Under the pieces are notes generated by a model, which worked only from the letters and a program-made list of their open reading frames with translations, was not told the origin of the DNA and did not search any database. Shown in pieces: positions 54,950 to 63,541 of a DNA stretch of 64,000 nt. Position 1 is the first letter of the stretch, and each line of letters opens with the position of its first letter. The stretch is from Lentzea sp. NBRC 102530. Lineage in GTDB: Bacteria; Actinomycetota; Actinomycetes; Mycobacteriales; Pseudonocardiaceae. The translations under genes were made by a program, and so were the position numbers. The stretch is taken from positions 124,001 to 188,000 of the forward strand of contig NZ_BSTF01000011.1 of NCBI RefSeq assembly GCF_030269365.1. Reading direction: 5' to 3'.

Positions 54950-55773
54950 TCCGAGACGCTCGCTGCCTCGATGGTCTGAGCGGCCTCGACGGGCTCAGCG
55001 GCGGACTCGGAGGCGGCCTCCGGAGCGGCTGCCGGAGCCGGCACGGACTCCACGACCTCGAGCTGCGCGTCGTCGTAGACCAGGTCCGCGACGGGCACGA
55101 GCGACCCCATCTCGACCTCGACCTGCGAGTGCGCGCCGCAGCCGTACTCGACGTGCACGACGTGGCCGTCGGCAGGCGCGATCTCGTTCGCGCACACCCC
55201 GAACGCCGAGCCGAACGCACCGGCGACCCGCGTGTAGAAACCGCAGGTGCCGCAGTGCGCGGGAGCGCTGCGGGCCATGTCGGAGCGCGGGCCGAAGTCG
55301 GAGGCGGCCCAGCGGTCGGCGGCGTCCAGGCGGCCCTCGCGGGACAGGACGCGGGTGCGGCCGAGGCCGATCTCCAGCGCCACCTCCTCGACCGCGGGGT
55401 CGTCGGACTGCACGTACGCCTCGACGAGGCGCGGGTCGTTCTCGCGGGGCGGCATCAGGTCGCCGACGCCCAGGTCACCGGCGCGGACCCGTTCGCTCCA
55501 CGGGACCCACTCGGGGGCGACCAGCGCGTCCTGGCCGGGCAGCAGCACGACCTCGCTGACCGACACCGGGGAGCCCTCGCCCGCGTAGGCGACGGTCACC
55601 GCCCAGGTCCAGCCGCGGTAGCCGGCGTGCTCGGCTTCGAAGAGGTGGGTGACGGAGTACTCGTCTTCGCCGAGCACCCCCACATGAGCACCGACGCGTT
55701 CCATGCCGGCTTCGTCCTGCGCGGCGGTGCGAGCGAGGTCAACGGCGTCGGCGAGCAGTTGCGTGGCGTTCAC
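54946..55773 (-). CDS. DUF3027-like protein
   Basis: A 275-residue soluble actinobacterial protein. It contains DLARTAAQDEAGMERVGAHV, HAGYRGWTWAVTVAYAGEG, VVLLPGQDALVAPEWVPWSE and the zinc-ribbon-like pair HCGTCGFYTRVAGAFG ... GVCANEIAP, then a proline/alanine tail. Start GTG at 55773 (VNATQLLADAVD). Counterpart of Rv0877, from memory. Translationally coupled to the sacsin-like gene. Function unknown; the four cysteines may bind a metal. Confidence 0.82.
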   Translation of the reverse strand: MNATQLLADAVDLARTAAQDEAGMERVGAHVGVLGEDEYSVTHLFEAEHAGYRGWTWAVTVAYAGEGSPVSVSEVVLLPGQDALVAPEWVPWSERVRAGDLGVGDLMPPRENDPRLVEAYVQSDDPAVEEVALEIGLGRTRVLSREGRLDAADRWAASDFGPRSDMARSAPAHCGTCGFYTRVAGAFGSAFGVCANEIAPADGHVVHVEYGCGAHSQVEVEMGSLVPVADLVYDDAQLEVVESVPAPAAAPEAASESAAEPVEAAQTIEAASVSE

Positions 55774-55831
55774 GAACTGAATTGTGCCGCAGGACTTCGC
55801 CGGGACGAAAACTCGTGCCACCCTCCGTTGG

Positions 55832-56584
55832 GTGCGCTCACCCGTCTGGCTGGTCCTCGTCGCGGTCCTGGCCGCCTGCTCTGCTCCCGAGGCCGCAAAA
55901 CCGCAGGTAGAAGTCCTCCAGAAAATCCCGCACGACACGTCGGCGTTCACCCAGGGGTTGGAACTGGTCGATGGCGTCCTCTACGAGGGCACCGGCCTCG
56001 AGGGCGAGTCGACGATGCGCGCCCTCGATCCGGCGACCGGGAACGTCCAGAAGAAGGTCGACCTGCCGCCGGAGTTCTTCGGCGAGGGCATCACCGTCGT
56101 CGGCGACACCATCTGGCAGATCACGTGGCAGAACGGCGTCGCCATCGAGCGCGACCGCCGCACGCTCGACGAGCTCCGCCGCGTCTCCTACCAGGGCGAG
56201 GGCTGGGGCATCTGCGACGACGGCAAGCGGTTGATCATGAGCGACGGCACGGCGAAGCTCACGTTCCGCGACCCGAAGACGTTCGCCGAGACCGGCAGCG
56301 TGCAGGTCACGCGGGACGGGCAGCCCTTGACGCAGTTGAACGAGCTGGAGTGCGTCGGCGGCAAGGTCTGGTCGAACGTGTGGAAGACGGACGAGATCGT
56401 CCGCATCGACCCCGGCAACGGTCAGGTGCTGAACACCTACGACCTGTCGTCGTTGAAGCCCTCCGGCGACGTGGACGTGCTCAACGGCATCGCGCACGTC
56501 CCCGGAACCGACGAGTTCCTGGTCACAGGCAAGAACTGGCCGACCATCTTCCGGGTGAGGTTCAACGGGATGGGGCAGGATTGA
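55832..56584 (+). CDS. Glutaminyl-peptide cyclotransferase (plant-type), lipoprotein
   Basis: A 250-residue exported lipoprotein. Signal MRSPVWLVLVAVLAACS has lipobox LAAC. The mature part is a five-bladed beta-propeller of the plant-type glutaminyl cyclase family, which turns N-terminal glutamine into pyroglutamate. Typical motifs: HDTSAFTQGLELVDGVLYEG, LNELECVGGKVWSNVWKTDE and LNGIAHVPGTDEFLVTGKNW. GTG at 55832 chosen; an upstream GTG at 55784 gives a longer signal region. Confidence 0.87.
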   Translation: MRSPVWLVLVAVLAACSAPEAAKPQVEVLQKIPHDTSAFTQGLELVDGVLYEGTGLEGESTMRALDPATGNVQKKVDLPPEFFGEGITVVGDTIWQITWQNGVAIERDRRTLDELRRVSYQGEGWGICDDGKRLIMSDGTAKLTFRDPKTFAETGSVQVTRDGQPLTQLNELECVGGKVWSNVWKTDEIVRIDPGNGQVLNTYDLSSLKPSGDVDVLNGIAHVPGTDEFLVTGKNWPTIFRVRFNGMGQD

Positions 56585-56588
56585 CGGT

Positions 56589-58076
56589 GTGACGGGCGAC
56601 CGCGGGGACCAGCCGCCGAAGCGCTACCCGTGGCAGGACGACGAGTACCAGCCGCGAGGTCGCCGAGGCGTGCCGTCCGAGCACGGTTTCCAGCCCCCGC
56701 CGCAGCAGACCCGTCCGCTGCCCAACTCCGACCAGCAGACGACCCCGACGCCCAAGCCGCCGCGCAAGCTGACCGTCACGCGCGTGGCGTGGTTCCGCAG
56801 CAAGCAGATCTCGGCGCAGGCCGTGGCGGCGTTCCGGCGGGCGGCGCGCGCGGACGGGGCCGGCAAGTCCGGCATGACCTCGGTCACCTACGCGGTGATG
56901 ATGAACTACGCCGCCGACGCCGCGATGGCCGTGGCGCTGGCGAACACGCTGTTCTTCTCGGCCGCGTCCGCCGAGTCCAAGACGAAGGTCGCGCTCTACC
57001 TGCTGATCACGGTGGCGCCGTTCGCGTTGATCGCGCCGGTGATCGGGCCGTTGCTGGACAAGATCCAGCGCGGCCGCCGGCTGGCCCTCGCCGCGTCGTG
57101 CGTGCTGCGGATCGGCCTGTCCGTCGTGATGGCGTTGAACTTCGACAACTGGCTGCTGTACCCCGCCGCGCTCGGCAGCATGGTGCTGTCGAAGTCGTTC
57201 ACGGTGCTGAAGTCCGCGATCACCCCGCGCGTGTTGCCGCCGGAGATCACGCTGTCCAAGACCAACGCGCGCATGACCGTGTTCGGGCTCGCGGCGGGTG
57301 CGGTGTTCGGTGCGCTGGCCGCCGGGTTCGCGCACCTCTTCGGCTCGCCGGGCGCGTTGTGGTTCACGGCCGTGCTGTGCGGGGTGAACGCCTGGCTGTG
57401 CATGAAGATCCCGTCGTGGGTCGAGGTGACCGAGGGCGAGGTCCCGGCGACGCTGACGTCGAAGCCCGCCAGGCAACGGATCTCGCAGCACGTCGCCGTG
57501 TCGTTGTGGGGCAACGGCTCCATCCGCATGCTGACCGGGTTCCTGACCCTGTTCGCGGCCTTCGTGGTGCGCGAGCAGACCGAGGGTGACGCCGTGCGCC
57601 AGCTGCTGCTGCTCGGCGTGATCGCCGGTGCGGCCGGCGTCGGCAGCTTCCTCGGCAACGCGATCGGCGCACGCCAGCACTTCGGCAAGCCGGACGAGGT
57701 CGTGCTGGCCTGCGTCGTCACCGCGCTGGCCGCCACGATCGGCGCCGCCGTCTTCCCCGGCCTCGTCACCGCGGCCATCGTCGGACTGCTGGGCGCCACG
57801 GCCTCGTCCCTGGCCAAGATCAGCCTCGACGCGGTGATCCAGGACGACCTGCCGGAGGAGTCGCGCGCATCGGCGTTCGGCCGTTCCGAGACGATCCTGC
57901 AGCTCGCCTGGGTCTTCGGCGGTGCGCTGGGCGTGCTGCTGCCCGCGACGTTCTGGATCGGCTTCACGGTGCTCTCCGTCCTGCTGGCGCTGGGGCTCAC
58001 CCAGACCTGGATGTACCGCAACGGCACCTCGCTGCACAGGCTGGTCCTGCGCAGGCCCGCGCCGGTGACCCCGTAG
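56589..58076 (+). CDS. MFS-family transporter
   Basis: A 495-residue membrane protein with an N-terminal cytoplasmic stretch of about 95 residues (proline/arginine-rich, PPKRYPWQDDEYQPRGRRG) then about 12 helices. The segments ITPRVLPPEITLSKTNARMT and IQDDLPEESRASAFGRSETI are typical of the actinobacterial family containing Rv0876c. GTG start 4 nt after the cyclotransferase gene. Substrate unknown. Confidence 0.85.
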   Translation: MTGDRGDQPPKRYPWQDDEYQPRGRRGVPSEHGFQPPPQQTRPLPNSDQQTTPTPKPPRKLTVTRVAWFRSKQISAQAVAAFRRAARADGAGKSGMTSVTYAVMMNYAADAAMAVALANTLFFSAASAESKTKVALYLLITVAPFALIAPVIGPLLDKIQRGRRLALAASCVLRIGLSVVMALNFDNWLLYPAALGSMVLSKSFTVLKSAITPRVLPPEITLSKTNARMTVFGLAAGAVFGALAAGFAHLFGSPGALWFTAVLCGVNAWLCMKIPSWVEVTEGEVPATLTSKPARQRISQHVAVSLWGNGSIRMLTGFLTLFAAFVVREQTEGDAVRQLLLLGVIAGAAGVGSFLGNAIGARQHFGKPDEVVLACVVTALAATIGAAVFPGLVTAAIVGLLGATASSLAKISLDAVIQDDLPEESRASAFGRSETILQLAWVFGGALGVLLPATFWIGFTVLSVLLALGLTQTWMYRNGTSLHRLVLRRPAPVTP

Positions 58077-58086
58077 GCTGCCTGAC

Positions 58087-58542
58087 GTGCGTCGACTTGC
58101 TTCTTTGATGGCTGCCAGCGTGCTCGTGCTGTCCGGCTGCTCGTTGCAGCAGCACGACCCGGAGGTCACGTTCTACGCGAACGGCAAGACCATCCGGCTC
58201 GAGCCGACGATCTACTGCGCCCTCGACGGCTCCGACTGCGCCGAGAAGAACCCGCCGGGCTCGTTGAAGGTGCCGGCGGGCAAGGTCGTGCAGATCTCCG
58301 TGGACGGCCAGCTCGCCAAGGGCCTCTGGGAGGTCGTGTGCGTGTACGAGAACGCCGCGCGCGTCCAGGAGGGCTGCACGTCCCCGTTGCTCGGCAAGGG
58401 TGACGACTACTCCTACACCCTGGCCGTGCCGAACGACTCGGACCAGCTGGTGCGCATCGAGGTGCACGAGGCGGCCGGCGCGGTGCTGGAGAACGGGCAG
58501 CCGCTGATGCGCGGCTCCTGGGTGGTCGACATCACGCGCTGA
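58087..58542 (+). CDS. DUF2771-like lipoprotein
   Basis: A 151-residue lipoprotein. Signal MRRLASLMAASVLVLSGCS with lipobox LSGC. The mature part contains VTFYANGKTIRLEPTIYCAL, VQISVDGQLAKGLWEVVCVY and GDDYSYTLAVPNDSD, matching actinobacterial DUF2771 proteins (Rv0875c neighbour of the MFS in mycobacteria). Four cysteines in the mature part. Follows the MFS gene at 10 nt. Function unknown. Confidence 0.8.
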   Translation: MRRLASLMAASVLVLSGCSLQQHDPEVTFYANGKTIRLEPTIYCALDGSDCAEKNPPGSLKVPAGKVVQISVDGQLAKGLWEVVCVYENAARVQEGCTSPLLGKGDDYSYTLAVPNDSDQLVRIEVHEAAGAVLENGQPLMRGSWVVDITR

Positions 58543-59127
58543 TCAGCGCCTGCCGAACGCCTCCCACCACTCGGTGGGGGCGATGCGCTGGGCGGCCTCC
58601 ATCAGCGCCTTGCCGGTGTCGGTGACCACGGACGCCTGCATGGTGTGGATGAAGCGGTCCATCTTGGCGATGCCGTTGGTCTGGTACTCCCTGGCCTGCA
58701 ACAGGAGTTCGAGCTTGTCGGCGTCCCTGGAGCACCTCGCCTCCGGCGTGTGGTCGAGGTCCTTGGCCGCTTCGTGTTCGGCGATCAGCCCGACGATGTG
58801 GGTCGCCAGTTGCGGGGGCAGGTGCCGGACCTGGTCTCGTGCGACCGCCTCCGGGGGCACCTTCACGTCGAGGTAGAGCTTGCCGACGTACGGGATGTCG
58901 CCGATCCGGGTTTCCGGGACGTCGTGGAAGAGGCCCAGGGTGGCCGCGCGGTCCGGGTTCGCGCCCTCCTGGACGGCGATGGCGTGGGCCAGGACGCCCA
59001 CCCGGAAGGAGTGGGCGGCGACGGTCTCCGGGTTCTGCACGCCGGCGAAGAGCCAGCCCGCTCTGGGGAGGCGCTTGAGCTGGCCGACCTCGTAGACGAA
59101 CTCGACGATCCTGTCAGCGTCAGACAT
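58543..59127 (-). CDS. HD-domain phosphohydrolase (YfbR-like)
   Basis: A 194-residue HD-superfamily metal-dependent hydrolase. Metal residues: His in VAAHSFRVGVLAHAIAVQEG, His-Asp in LGLFHDVPETRIGDIPYVGK, and a downstream Asp in RCSRDADKLELLLQAREY. The family removes phosphate from dNMPs or other nucleotides. The stop codon is adjacent to the convergent DUF2771 stop. Confidence 0.87.
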   Translation of the reverse strand: MSDADRIVEFVYEVGQLKRLPRAGWLFAGVQNPETVAAHSFRVGVLAHAIAVQEGANPDRAATLGLFHDVPETRIGDIPYVGKLYLDVKVPPEAVARDQVRHLPPQLATHIVGLIAEHEAAKDLDHTPEARCSRDADKLELLLQAREYQTNGIAKMDRFIHTMQASVVTDTGKALMEAAQRIAPTEWWEAFGRR

Positions 59128-59428
59128 GCCGCTGATCCTTTTACGGATCGGGGTGCGGCGCCAGCGCCCGTGGGGTGTCGTGTCGGGTTCGTGCGCGTGT
59201 TGGACGCGTACGGGCGTTCAAGGCACACGCACTCGTTGCGGCAGAGGCAAACGCTTGCGAGTCACGGCCCGCGCCACGCCTCATCAGTTGCGGGCGGCGA
59301 CCGCGCGTCACCGCTCATGCCGTTGTGTCCGGCGCATGCGCGCGTTGGGTGCGCACGGGCGTGAAACGAAAGTGCGCGCTACCCGCACAACCTGCGGGCG
59401 CGCGCACTCAAGCCAGAACAGCGTGCGT
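59128..59428. other. Gene-free gap with imperfect repeat units
   Basis: About 300 bases with no convincing frame. Two imperfect repeats of a unit like GTTGGACGCGTACGGGCGTTCAAG and GTTGGGTGCGCACGGGCGTGAAAC (about 59197 and 59343) are rich in alternating CG/GC. Possibly degenerate repetitive DNA; no regulatory signal identified. Confidence 0.4.
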
Positions 59429-59830
59429 TTACGGGTCGAGGTCCCGCGCCACCGCGCGAACGACCTCCGCCACCAGCTTCATGCTCTTCTTGTCCGACGG
59501 GTACCGCCCCCGCCGCAGATCGGGCTGCACCTTGTTCTCGAGCAGCTTGATCATGTCCTCGATCAGCCCGTGCAGCTCCTCGGCGGGACGGCGACGTGCC
59601 TCGGCGACGGACGGGGCCGGGTCGATGAGCCGCACGGACAGCGCCTGCGGGCCGCGGCGGCCCTCCGCCATGCCGAACTCGATGCGCTGGCCGGCCTTCA
59701 GGCCGGTGACGCCGGGGGGCAACGCCGCCTTGCGGACGTAGACGTCCTCGCCACCGTCCTGGGTGACGAATCCGAAGCCCTTCTCCGTGTCGTACCACTT
59801 GACCTTGCCGGTCGGCACCGCGCTCACCAT
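59429..59830 (-). CDS. Cold-shock protein with C-terminal extension
   Basis: A 133-residue protein. Residues 6-70 form a cold-shock domain ([20 protein letters not shown] with RNP1-type motif; [20 protein letters not shown]), which binds single-stranded nucleic acid. A further 60 residues ([34 protein letters not shown]) are helical and match the extended CspB of mycobacteria (Rv0871, 135 aa). ATG at 59830 has AGAGGT at normal spacing; GTG at 59818 also possible. Confidence 0.9.
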   Translation of the reverse strand: MVSAVPTGKVKWYDTEKGFGFVTQDGGEDVYVRKAALPPGVTGLKAGQRIEFGMAEGRRGPQALSVRLIDPAPSVAEARRRPAEELHGLIEDMIKLLENKVQPDLRRGRYPSDKKSMKLVAEVVRAVARDLDP

Positions 59831-59943
59831 TCCCTTACCTCTGCACAACGAACGCGCCCCAGGCGTACCCGAGACGCGTTCCACCAGAGTAGCCAGAAGA
59901 CCAGGCGGAAGGCACCTCCGTTAGCGCGACTACAGTCCCGGTC

Positions 59944-60147
59944 ATGACCGCTCCGAAGTTGATGCCGCTGGCCATCGGCCTGTTCGCCGTGGGCGTACTG
60001 GCGATCGTCGCGGTCTTCGTGCTCTTCATCGCCGGCTACAGCGACCTGCCCGTGTGGCTCAACGTCGCGGCCACCTACCTGCCGGCCGTCGGGCTGGGAC
60101 TCGGGATCATCGCGGTGATCAGGAAAGCACGCCAGAAGAAGTCCTGA
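59944..60147 (+). CDS. Small membrane protein, 67 aa
   Basis: Two predicted helices (LAIGLFAVGVLAIVAVFVLF, TYLPAVGLGLGIIAVIRKAR) and a basic tail. ATG start at 59944. Divergent from the cold-shock gene; the 3' end overlaps the convergent HAD gene by 29 nt. Family not recognised. Confidence 0.6.
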   Translation: MTAPKLMPLAIGLFAVGVLAIVAVFVLFIAGYSDLPVWLNVAATYLPAVGLGLGIIAVIRKARQKKS

Positions 60148-60736
60148 GCCACTCCGGGAACTCGCGGAGGTCGTCGAAGACCACGGCCGCGCCCGCTTCG
60201 AGGAGTTCCGCGCGCGAGCACGGGCCCGTGACCACGCCGACGCCCAACGCCGAAGCGGCGAGAGCACCGTTCATGTCGCCCACGTGGTCGCCCACGTAGA
60301 CGGCGGCGCCGTGCAGCTTCAGGGACTCCGCCTTGCCGGTCGACCAGAGTTCGCCGTAGAGGTGGTCGACCTCCCAGCCCAGCGCCTCGAGGTGCAGGGC
60401 GGCGTTCTTGCGGTACTTGCCGGTCACGATCATGGTCGAGCCGCCCAGCTCGCGAACGCTCTGCAACGCGAGGGAGGCGCCCGGCAGCGCCACGGTCGCC
60501 GGGATCACGACCTCCGGGTAGAGCGAGCGGAACAGCGCGACGAGGTCCGGGATCTCGGCCTCGGGCACGCCCATCTCGCGGTAGGTCATGTCGAGCGGCG
60601 GGCCGAGGTTCGACGCGAAGTGCTCACCGTCGAGGTCGTAGCCGCTGCGGACGCCCACCTCGTTCATCACGGCGGCCATGCCCGGTCGCGGGTCGATGAG
60701 GGTCATGTCCAGGTCGAAGCCCACGGTGAACGGCAC
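60119..60736 (-). CDS. HAD-superfamily hydrolase
   Basis: A 205-residue phosphatase-type protein. Motif I FTVGFDLDMTLIDPRPGM (nucleophile aspartate), motif II STMIVTGKYRKNAALHLEAL, motif III lysine and motif IV AAVYVGDHVGDMNGALAASA. Family members dephosphorylate phosphoglycolate or nucleotides. The GTG start at 60736 gives a normal N terminus. Divergent from the TetR gene. Confidence 0.87.
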   Translation of the reverse strand: MPFTVGFDLDMTLIDPRPGMAAVMNEVGVRSGYDLDGEHFASNLGPPLDMTYREMGVPEAEIPDLVALFRSLYPEVVIPATVALPGASLALQSVRELGGSTMIVTGKYRKNAALHLEALGWEVDHLYGELWSTGKAESLKLHGAAVYVGDHVGDMNGALAASALGVGVVTGPCSRAELLEAGAAVVFDDLREFPEWLRTSSGVLS

Positions 60737-60753
60737 GGAACCTGACTCTACGT

Positions 60754-60780
60754 CTTTACAAAAGCAATAAACGTGTAAAG
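60754..60780. promoter_or_regulatory. Candidate TetR operator in front of tetR (60786)
   Basis: Perfect 7-bp arms CTTTACA (60754-60760) and TGTAAAG (60774-60780) with 13 nt between, in the 49-bp divergent gap between the HAD and TetR genes. Likely autoregulatory site covering both promoters. Confidence 0.55.
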
Positions 60781-60785
60781 GTGAG

Positions 60786-61331
60786 GTGGTGAGCGACATC
60801 ACCGAGCTCTTACTGGACGCGGCCGCCGACCTGTTGGCGGCCCGGGGATTCCACGGGCTGCGCATGATCGAGGTCGCCAGTCGCGCCGGGGTGAGCAGAC
60901 AGACCGTCTACAACGAGTTCGGCAACAAGGAGGGCCTGGTCCAGGCCGTCGCCGTGCACAAGACCGAGGAGTACCTGAGCGGGGTCATGACCCGGCTCCA
61001 GGACGACCCCGACCCGTGGGAGGCGATGCGGTCGGCGTTCCGCTTCACGTTCGAGCAGACCGAGAAGGACAGGCTGGTCTCGGCCGTGCTGACCGGCCAG
61101 AACGCCGAGGACCTGTTGCCGTTCATCACGATCCGCGGCCATCCGATCCTCTTCCACGCCACCGAGGTCGTCGAGCAACACCTGAGCAGGCACTTCCCCG
61201 GTCGGCACGTGCGGTTCACGGCGGAGACGACGGTCCGGCTCGCGCTCAGCCACCTGATCATGCCGAGCGGTGACCTGGACGGCGCGATGGACGCCGTGGT
61301 CAAGGTCGCCAGAGCGACGATGGACACATGA
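60786..61331 (+). CDS. TetR-family transcriptional regulator
   Basis: A 181-residue regulator. DNA-binding part: DLLAARGFHGLRMIEVASRA and GVSRQTVYNEFGNKEGLVQA. GTG start (two adjacent GTGs). A perfect hairpin follows it, then the NRAMP transporter gene in the same direction; it may control that gene or the divergent HAD gene. Confidence 0.9.
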   Translation: MVSDITELLLDAAADLLAARGFHGLRMIEVASRAGVSRQTVYNEFGNKEGLVQAVAVHKTEEYLSGVMTRLQDDPDPWEAMRSAFRFTFEQTEKDRLVSAVLTGQNAEDLLPFITIRGHPILFHATEVVEQHLSRHFPGRHVRFTAETTVRLALSHLIMPSGDLDGAMDAVVKVARATMDT

Positions 61332-61338
61332 TCTGAAG

Positions 61339-61371
61339 CCCCGTTGTTGCCATACTCTGGCAACAACGGGG
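61339..61371 (+). promoter_or_regulatory. Perfect 14-bp hairpin before mntH
   Basis: Arms 61339-61352 (CCCCGTTGTTGCCA) and 61358-61371 with a 5-nt loop TACTC, starting 7 nt after the tetR stop and ending 10 nt before the mntH start. The right arm includes the GGGG of the GGGGAGG ribosome binding site. It may terminate tetR, or be an operator or RNA switch for mntH. Confidence 0.6.
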
Positions 61372-61381
61372 AGGTGTCCTG

Positions 61382-62587
61382 GTGGTTGCTGTGTCGGCGC
61401 GGCTGCGCGCGGGTGCGGCGTTGCTCGGTCCGGCGTTCGTCGCCGCGATCGCGTACGTCGACCCCGGCAACGTGGCCACCAACACCGCGGCGGGCGCGAC
61501 GTACGGGTACCTGCTGGTCTGGGTGCTCGTCGTCGCGAACGTCATGGCGGGGCTCGTGCAGTACCTCTCGGCCAAGCTCGGCCTGGTGACCGGGAAGTCG
61601 TTGCCGGAGGCGGTGCGCGACCACCTGCCGCGGCCGGTGCGGCTCGCCTACTGGGGGCAGGCCGAGGTCGTCGCGATGGCCACCGACCTCGCCGAGGTGC
61701 TCGGCGGGGCGATCGCGCTGCACCTGCTGTTCGACCTGCCGCTGCTGCTCGGCGGTGTGATCACGGGCGTGGTGTCGACGCTTTTGTTGCTGGTGCAGGA
61801 CAAGCGCGGGCAGCGGCCGTTCGAGCGGGTGATCACGACCATGCTCGTCGTGATCGCGGTCGGGTTCATGGCGGGGCTTTTCGTTGCGCCGCCGTCGATT
61901 CCGGACGCCGCAGCCGGTCTGGTGCCGCGCTTCGACGGCACGGACAGCGTGCTGCTCGCGGCGGGCGTGCTCGGTGCGACGGTGATGCCGCACGCCGTCT
62001 ACCTGCACTCGGCACTGGCGCGCGACCGGCACGGCCGGGACCCGTCGGTGCTCAAGGCCACCAAGGTCGACGTCGTCGTCGCGATGGTGCTGGCGGGCGC
62101 GGTCAACATGGCGATGCTGCTGCTCGCAGCGACTTCGTTGCAGGGCAAGGAGAACGTCGACACGCTCGAAGGCGCGCACGCGGCCGTCGGCGCCACGCTG
62201 GGCGGCGGGATCGCGTTGCTGTTCGCGCTCGGCCTGCTGGCGTCCGGGTTCGCCTCGACGGCCGTGGGCTGTTACGCCGGCGCGGTGGTGATGGACGGCC
62301 TGCTGCGCGTCCGAATCCCTTTGCTGGCAAGGCGTCTGATCACCTTGGTGCCCGCTTTGGCGGTCCTGGCGCTCGGGGTCGACCCGACGTTCGCGCTCGT
62401 GCTCTCGCAGGTGGTGCTGTCGTTCGGCATCCCGTTCGCGCTGGTGCCGCTGGTGTGGCTGACCGCACGCCGGTCCGTGATGGGGTCCCACGCGAACCGG
62501 CGTGCCGTCACGATCGCCGCGTGGATCGTGACGGCCGCGGTCGTCTCGCTGAACGTGGTGCTGATCTACCTGGTGACGTCCGCGTAG
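61382..62587 (+). CDS. mntH: NRAMP-family Mn2+/Fe2+ transporter
   Basis: A 401-residue proton-coupled divalent metal importer with about 11 helices. The metal-binding signatures are intact: DPGN in AAIAYVDPGNVATNTAAGAT (helix 1) and MPH in LGATVMPHAVYLHSALARDR (helix 6). GTG start at 61382 follows GGGGAGG. The 3' end overlaps the convergent oxidoreductase by 22 nt. Manganese is the likely main substrate. Confidence 0.93.
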   Translation: MVAVSARLRAGAALLGPAFVAAIAYVDPGNVATNTAAGATYGYLLVWVLVVANVMAGLVQYLSAKLGLVTGKSLPEAVRDHLPRPVRLAYWGQAEVVAMATDLAEVLGGAIALHLLFDLPLLLGGVITGVVSTLLLLVQDKRGQRPFERVITTMLVVIAVGFMAGLFVAPPSIPDAAAGLVPRFDGTDSVLLAAGVLGATVMPHAVYLHSALARDRHGRDPSVLKATKVDVVVAMVLAGAVNMAMLLLAATSLQGKENVDTLEGAHAAVGATLGGGIALLFALGLLASGFASTAVGCYAGAVVMDGLLRVRIPLLARRLITLVPALAVLALGVDPTFALVLSQVVLSFGIPFALVPLVWLTARRSVMGSHANRRAVTIAAWIVTAAVVSLNVVLIYLVTSA

Positions 62588-63519
62588 GAGACGCCGAGCT
62601 GTCCCAGCGCGGTCTCGAGGATCCGCATGATCTCCAGCGAGTCGGTCCACGTCATGTCGGTGTGCTCGATGAACCCCATCACCCAGAAGGCTTCGACCGA
62701 CTCGATCTGGTGCGTGTAGCCGCCGTCCTCGATCACGTGCTCGACGCCGTTGATGATCGCCCTGGTGGGGTTGAAGAACGACTCGGGGATGTCGATGCGC
62801 CCCTTGGTGCCGACGATCGTGGCGCTCGCGCCGGTGTCGGCGGTGAGCGAGCAGCTGAGCAACGCCTGCGCGCCGTCCTCGTAGCCCAGCAGGATGCCCG
62901 CGTCGGCGTCCACGCCCGTCGGCGCGAGGCTGCCGTGCGCGTGGATCTCGGTGGGAACGCCCAGGAGCAGGTGCGCGAGCGAGACCGGGTAGACGCCGAG
63001 GTCGAGGATCGAGCCGCCACCCGCCTCCTTGGCCCACAGGCGGTCGTTCGCGTCGAACGCGTGCCGGAAGCCGAAGTCGGCGCGGATCAGGCGGACGTCA
63101 CCGATCTCGTCGTCCGCGACGGCCTGCGCGATCTTCTGGATCAACGGGTTGAAGCGCGTCCACATGGCCTCCATGAGGAACTGCTGCGTGGACCTTGCCC
63201 GTTCGACCATCTCCTCGGCCTGCGCGACCGTCAGCGCGAGGGCTTTCTCACACAGCACGTGCTTGCCGGCGTCGAGCGCGGCGAGCACGACCTCGTGGTG
63301 CTGGCCGTGCGGCGTGGCGACGTAGACGATGTCGACATCCGGGTCCGCGAGCAGTTCGTGGTAGCTGCCGTACGCGCGCGGAATCCCGAACTTCTCCGCG
63401 AACTGCTGGGCTTTCGCGATGTCCCGCGACGACACGGCGCCCACCTGGACACCCGCCTTGAGCATGTCAGCGGTCACGGCATGCGCGATTCCGCCCGTAG
63501 CGATCACACCCCACGTCAT
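62566..63519 (-). CDS. Gfo/Idh/MocA-family oxidoreductase
   Basis: A 317-residue NAD(P)-dependent sugar or inositol oxidoreductase. N-terminal Rossmann fold (WGVIATGGIAHAVTADMLKA), VYVATPHGQHHEVVLAALDA, and the conserved lysine in GKHVLCEKALALTVAQAEEM. C-terminal substrate domain contains GGSILDLGVYPVSLAHLLLG. Substrate unknown. Divergent from the YccF gene with 22 nt between starts. Confidence 0.9.
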   Translation of the reverse strand: MTWGVIATGGIAHAVTADMLKAGVQVGAVSSRDIAKAQQFAEKFGIPRAYGSYHELLADPDVDIVYVATPHGQHHEVVLAALDAGKHVLCEKALALTVAQAEEMVERARSTQQFLMEAMWTRFNPLIQKIAQAVADDEIGDVRLIRADFGFRHAFDANDRLWAKEAGGGSILDLGVYPVSLAHLLLGVPTEIHAHGSLAPTGVDADAGILLGYEDGAQALLSCSLTADTGASATIVGTKGRIDIPESFFNPTRAIINGVEHVIEDGGYTHQIESVEAFWVMGFIEHTDMTWTDSLEIMRILETALGQLGVSYADVTR

Positions 63520-63541
63520 GGGATCAGCTTAGATTGGAGGC

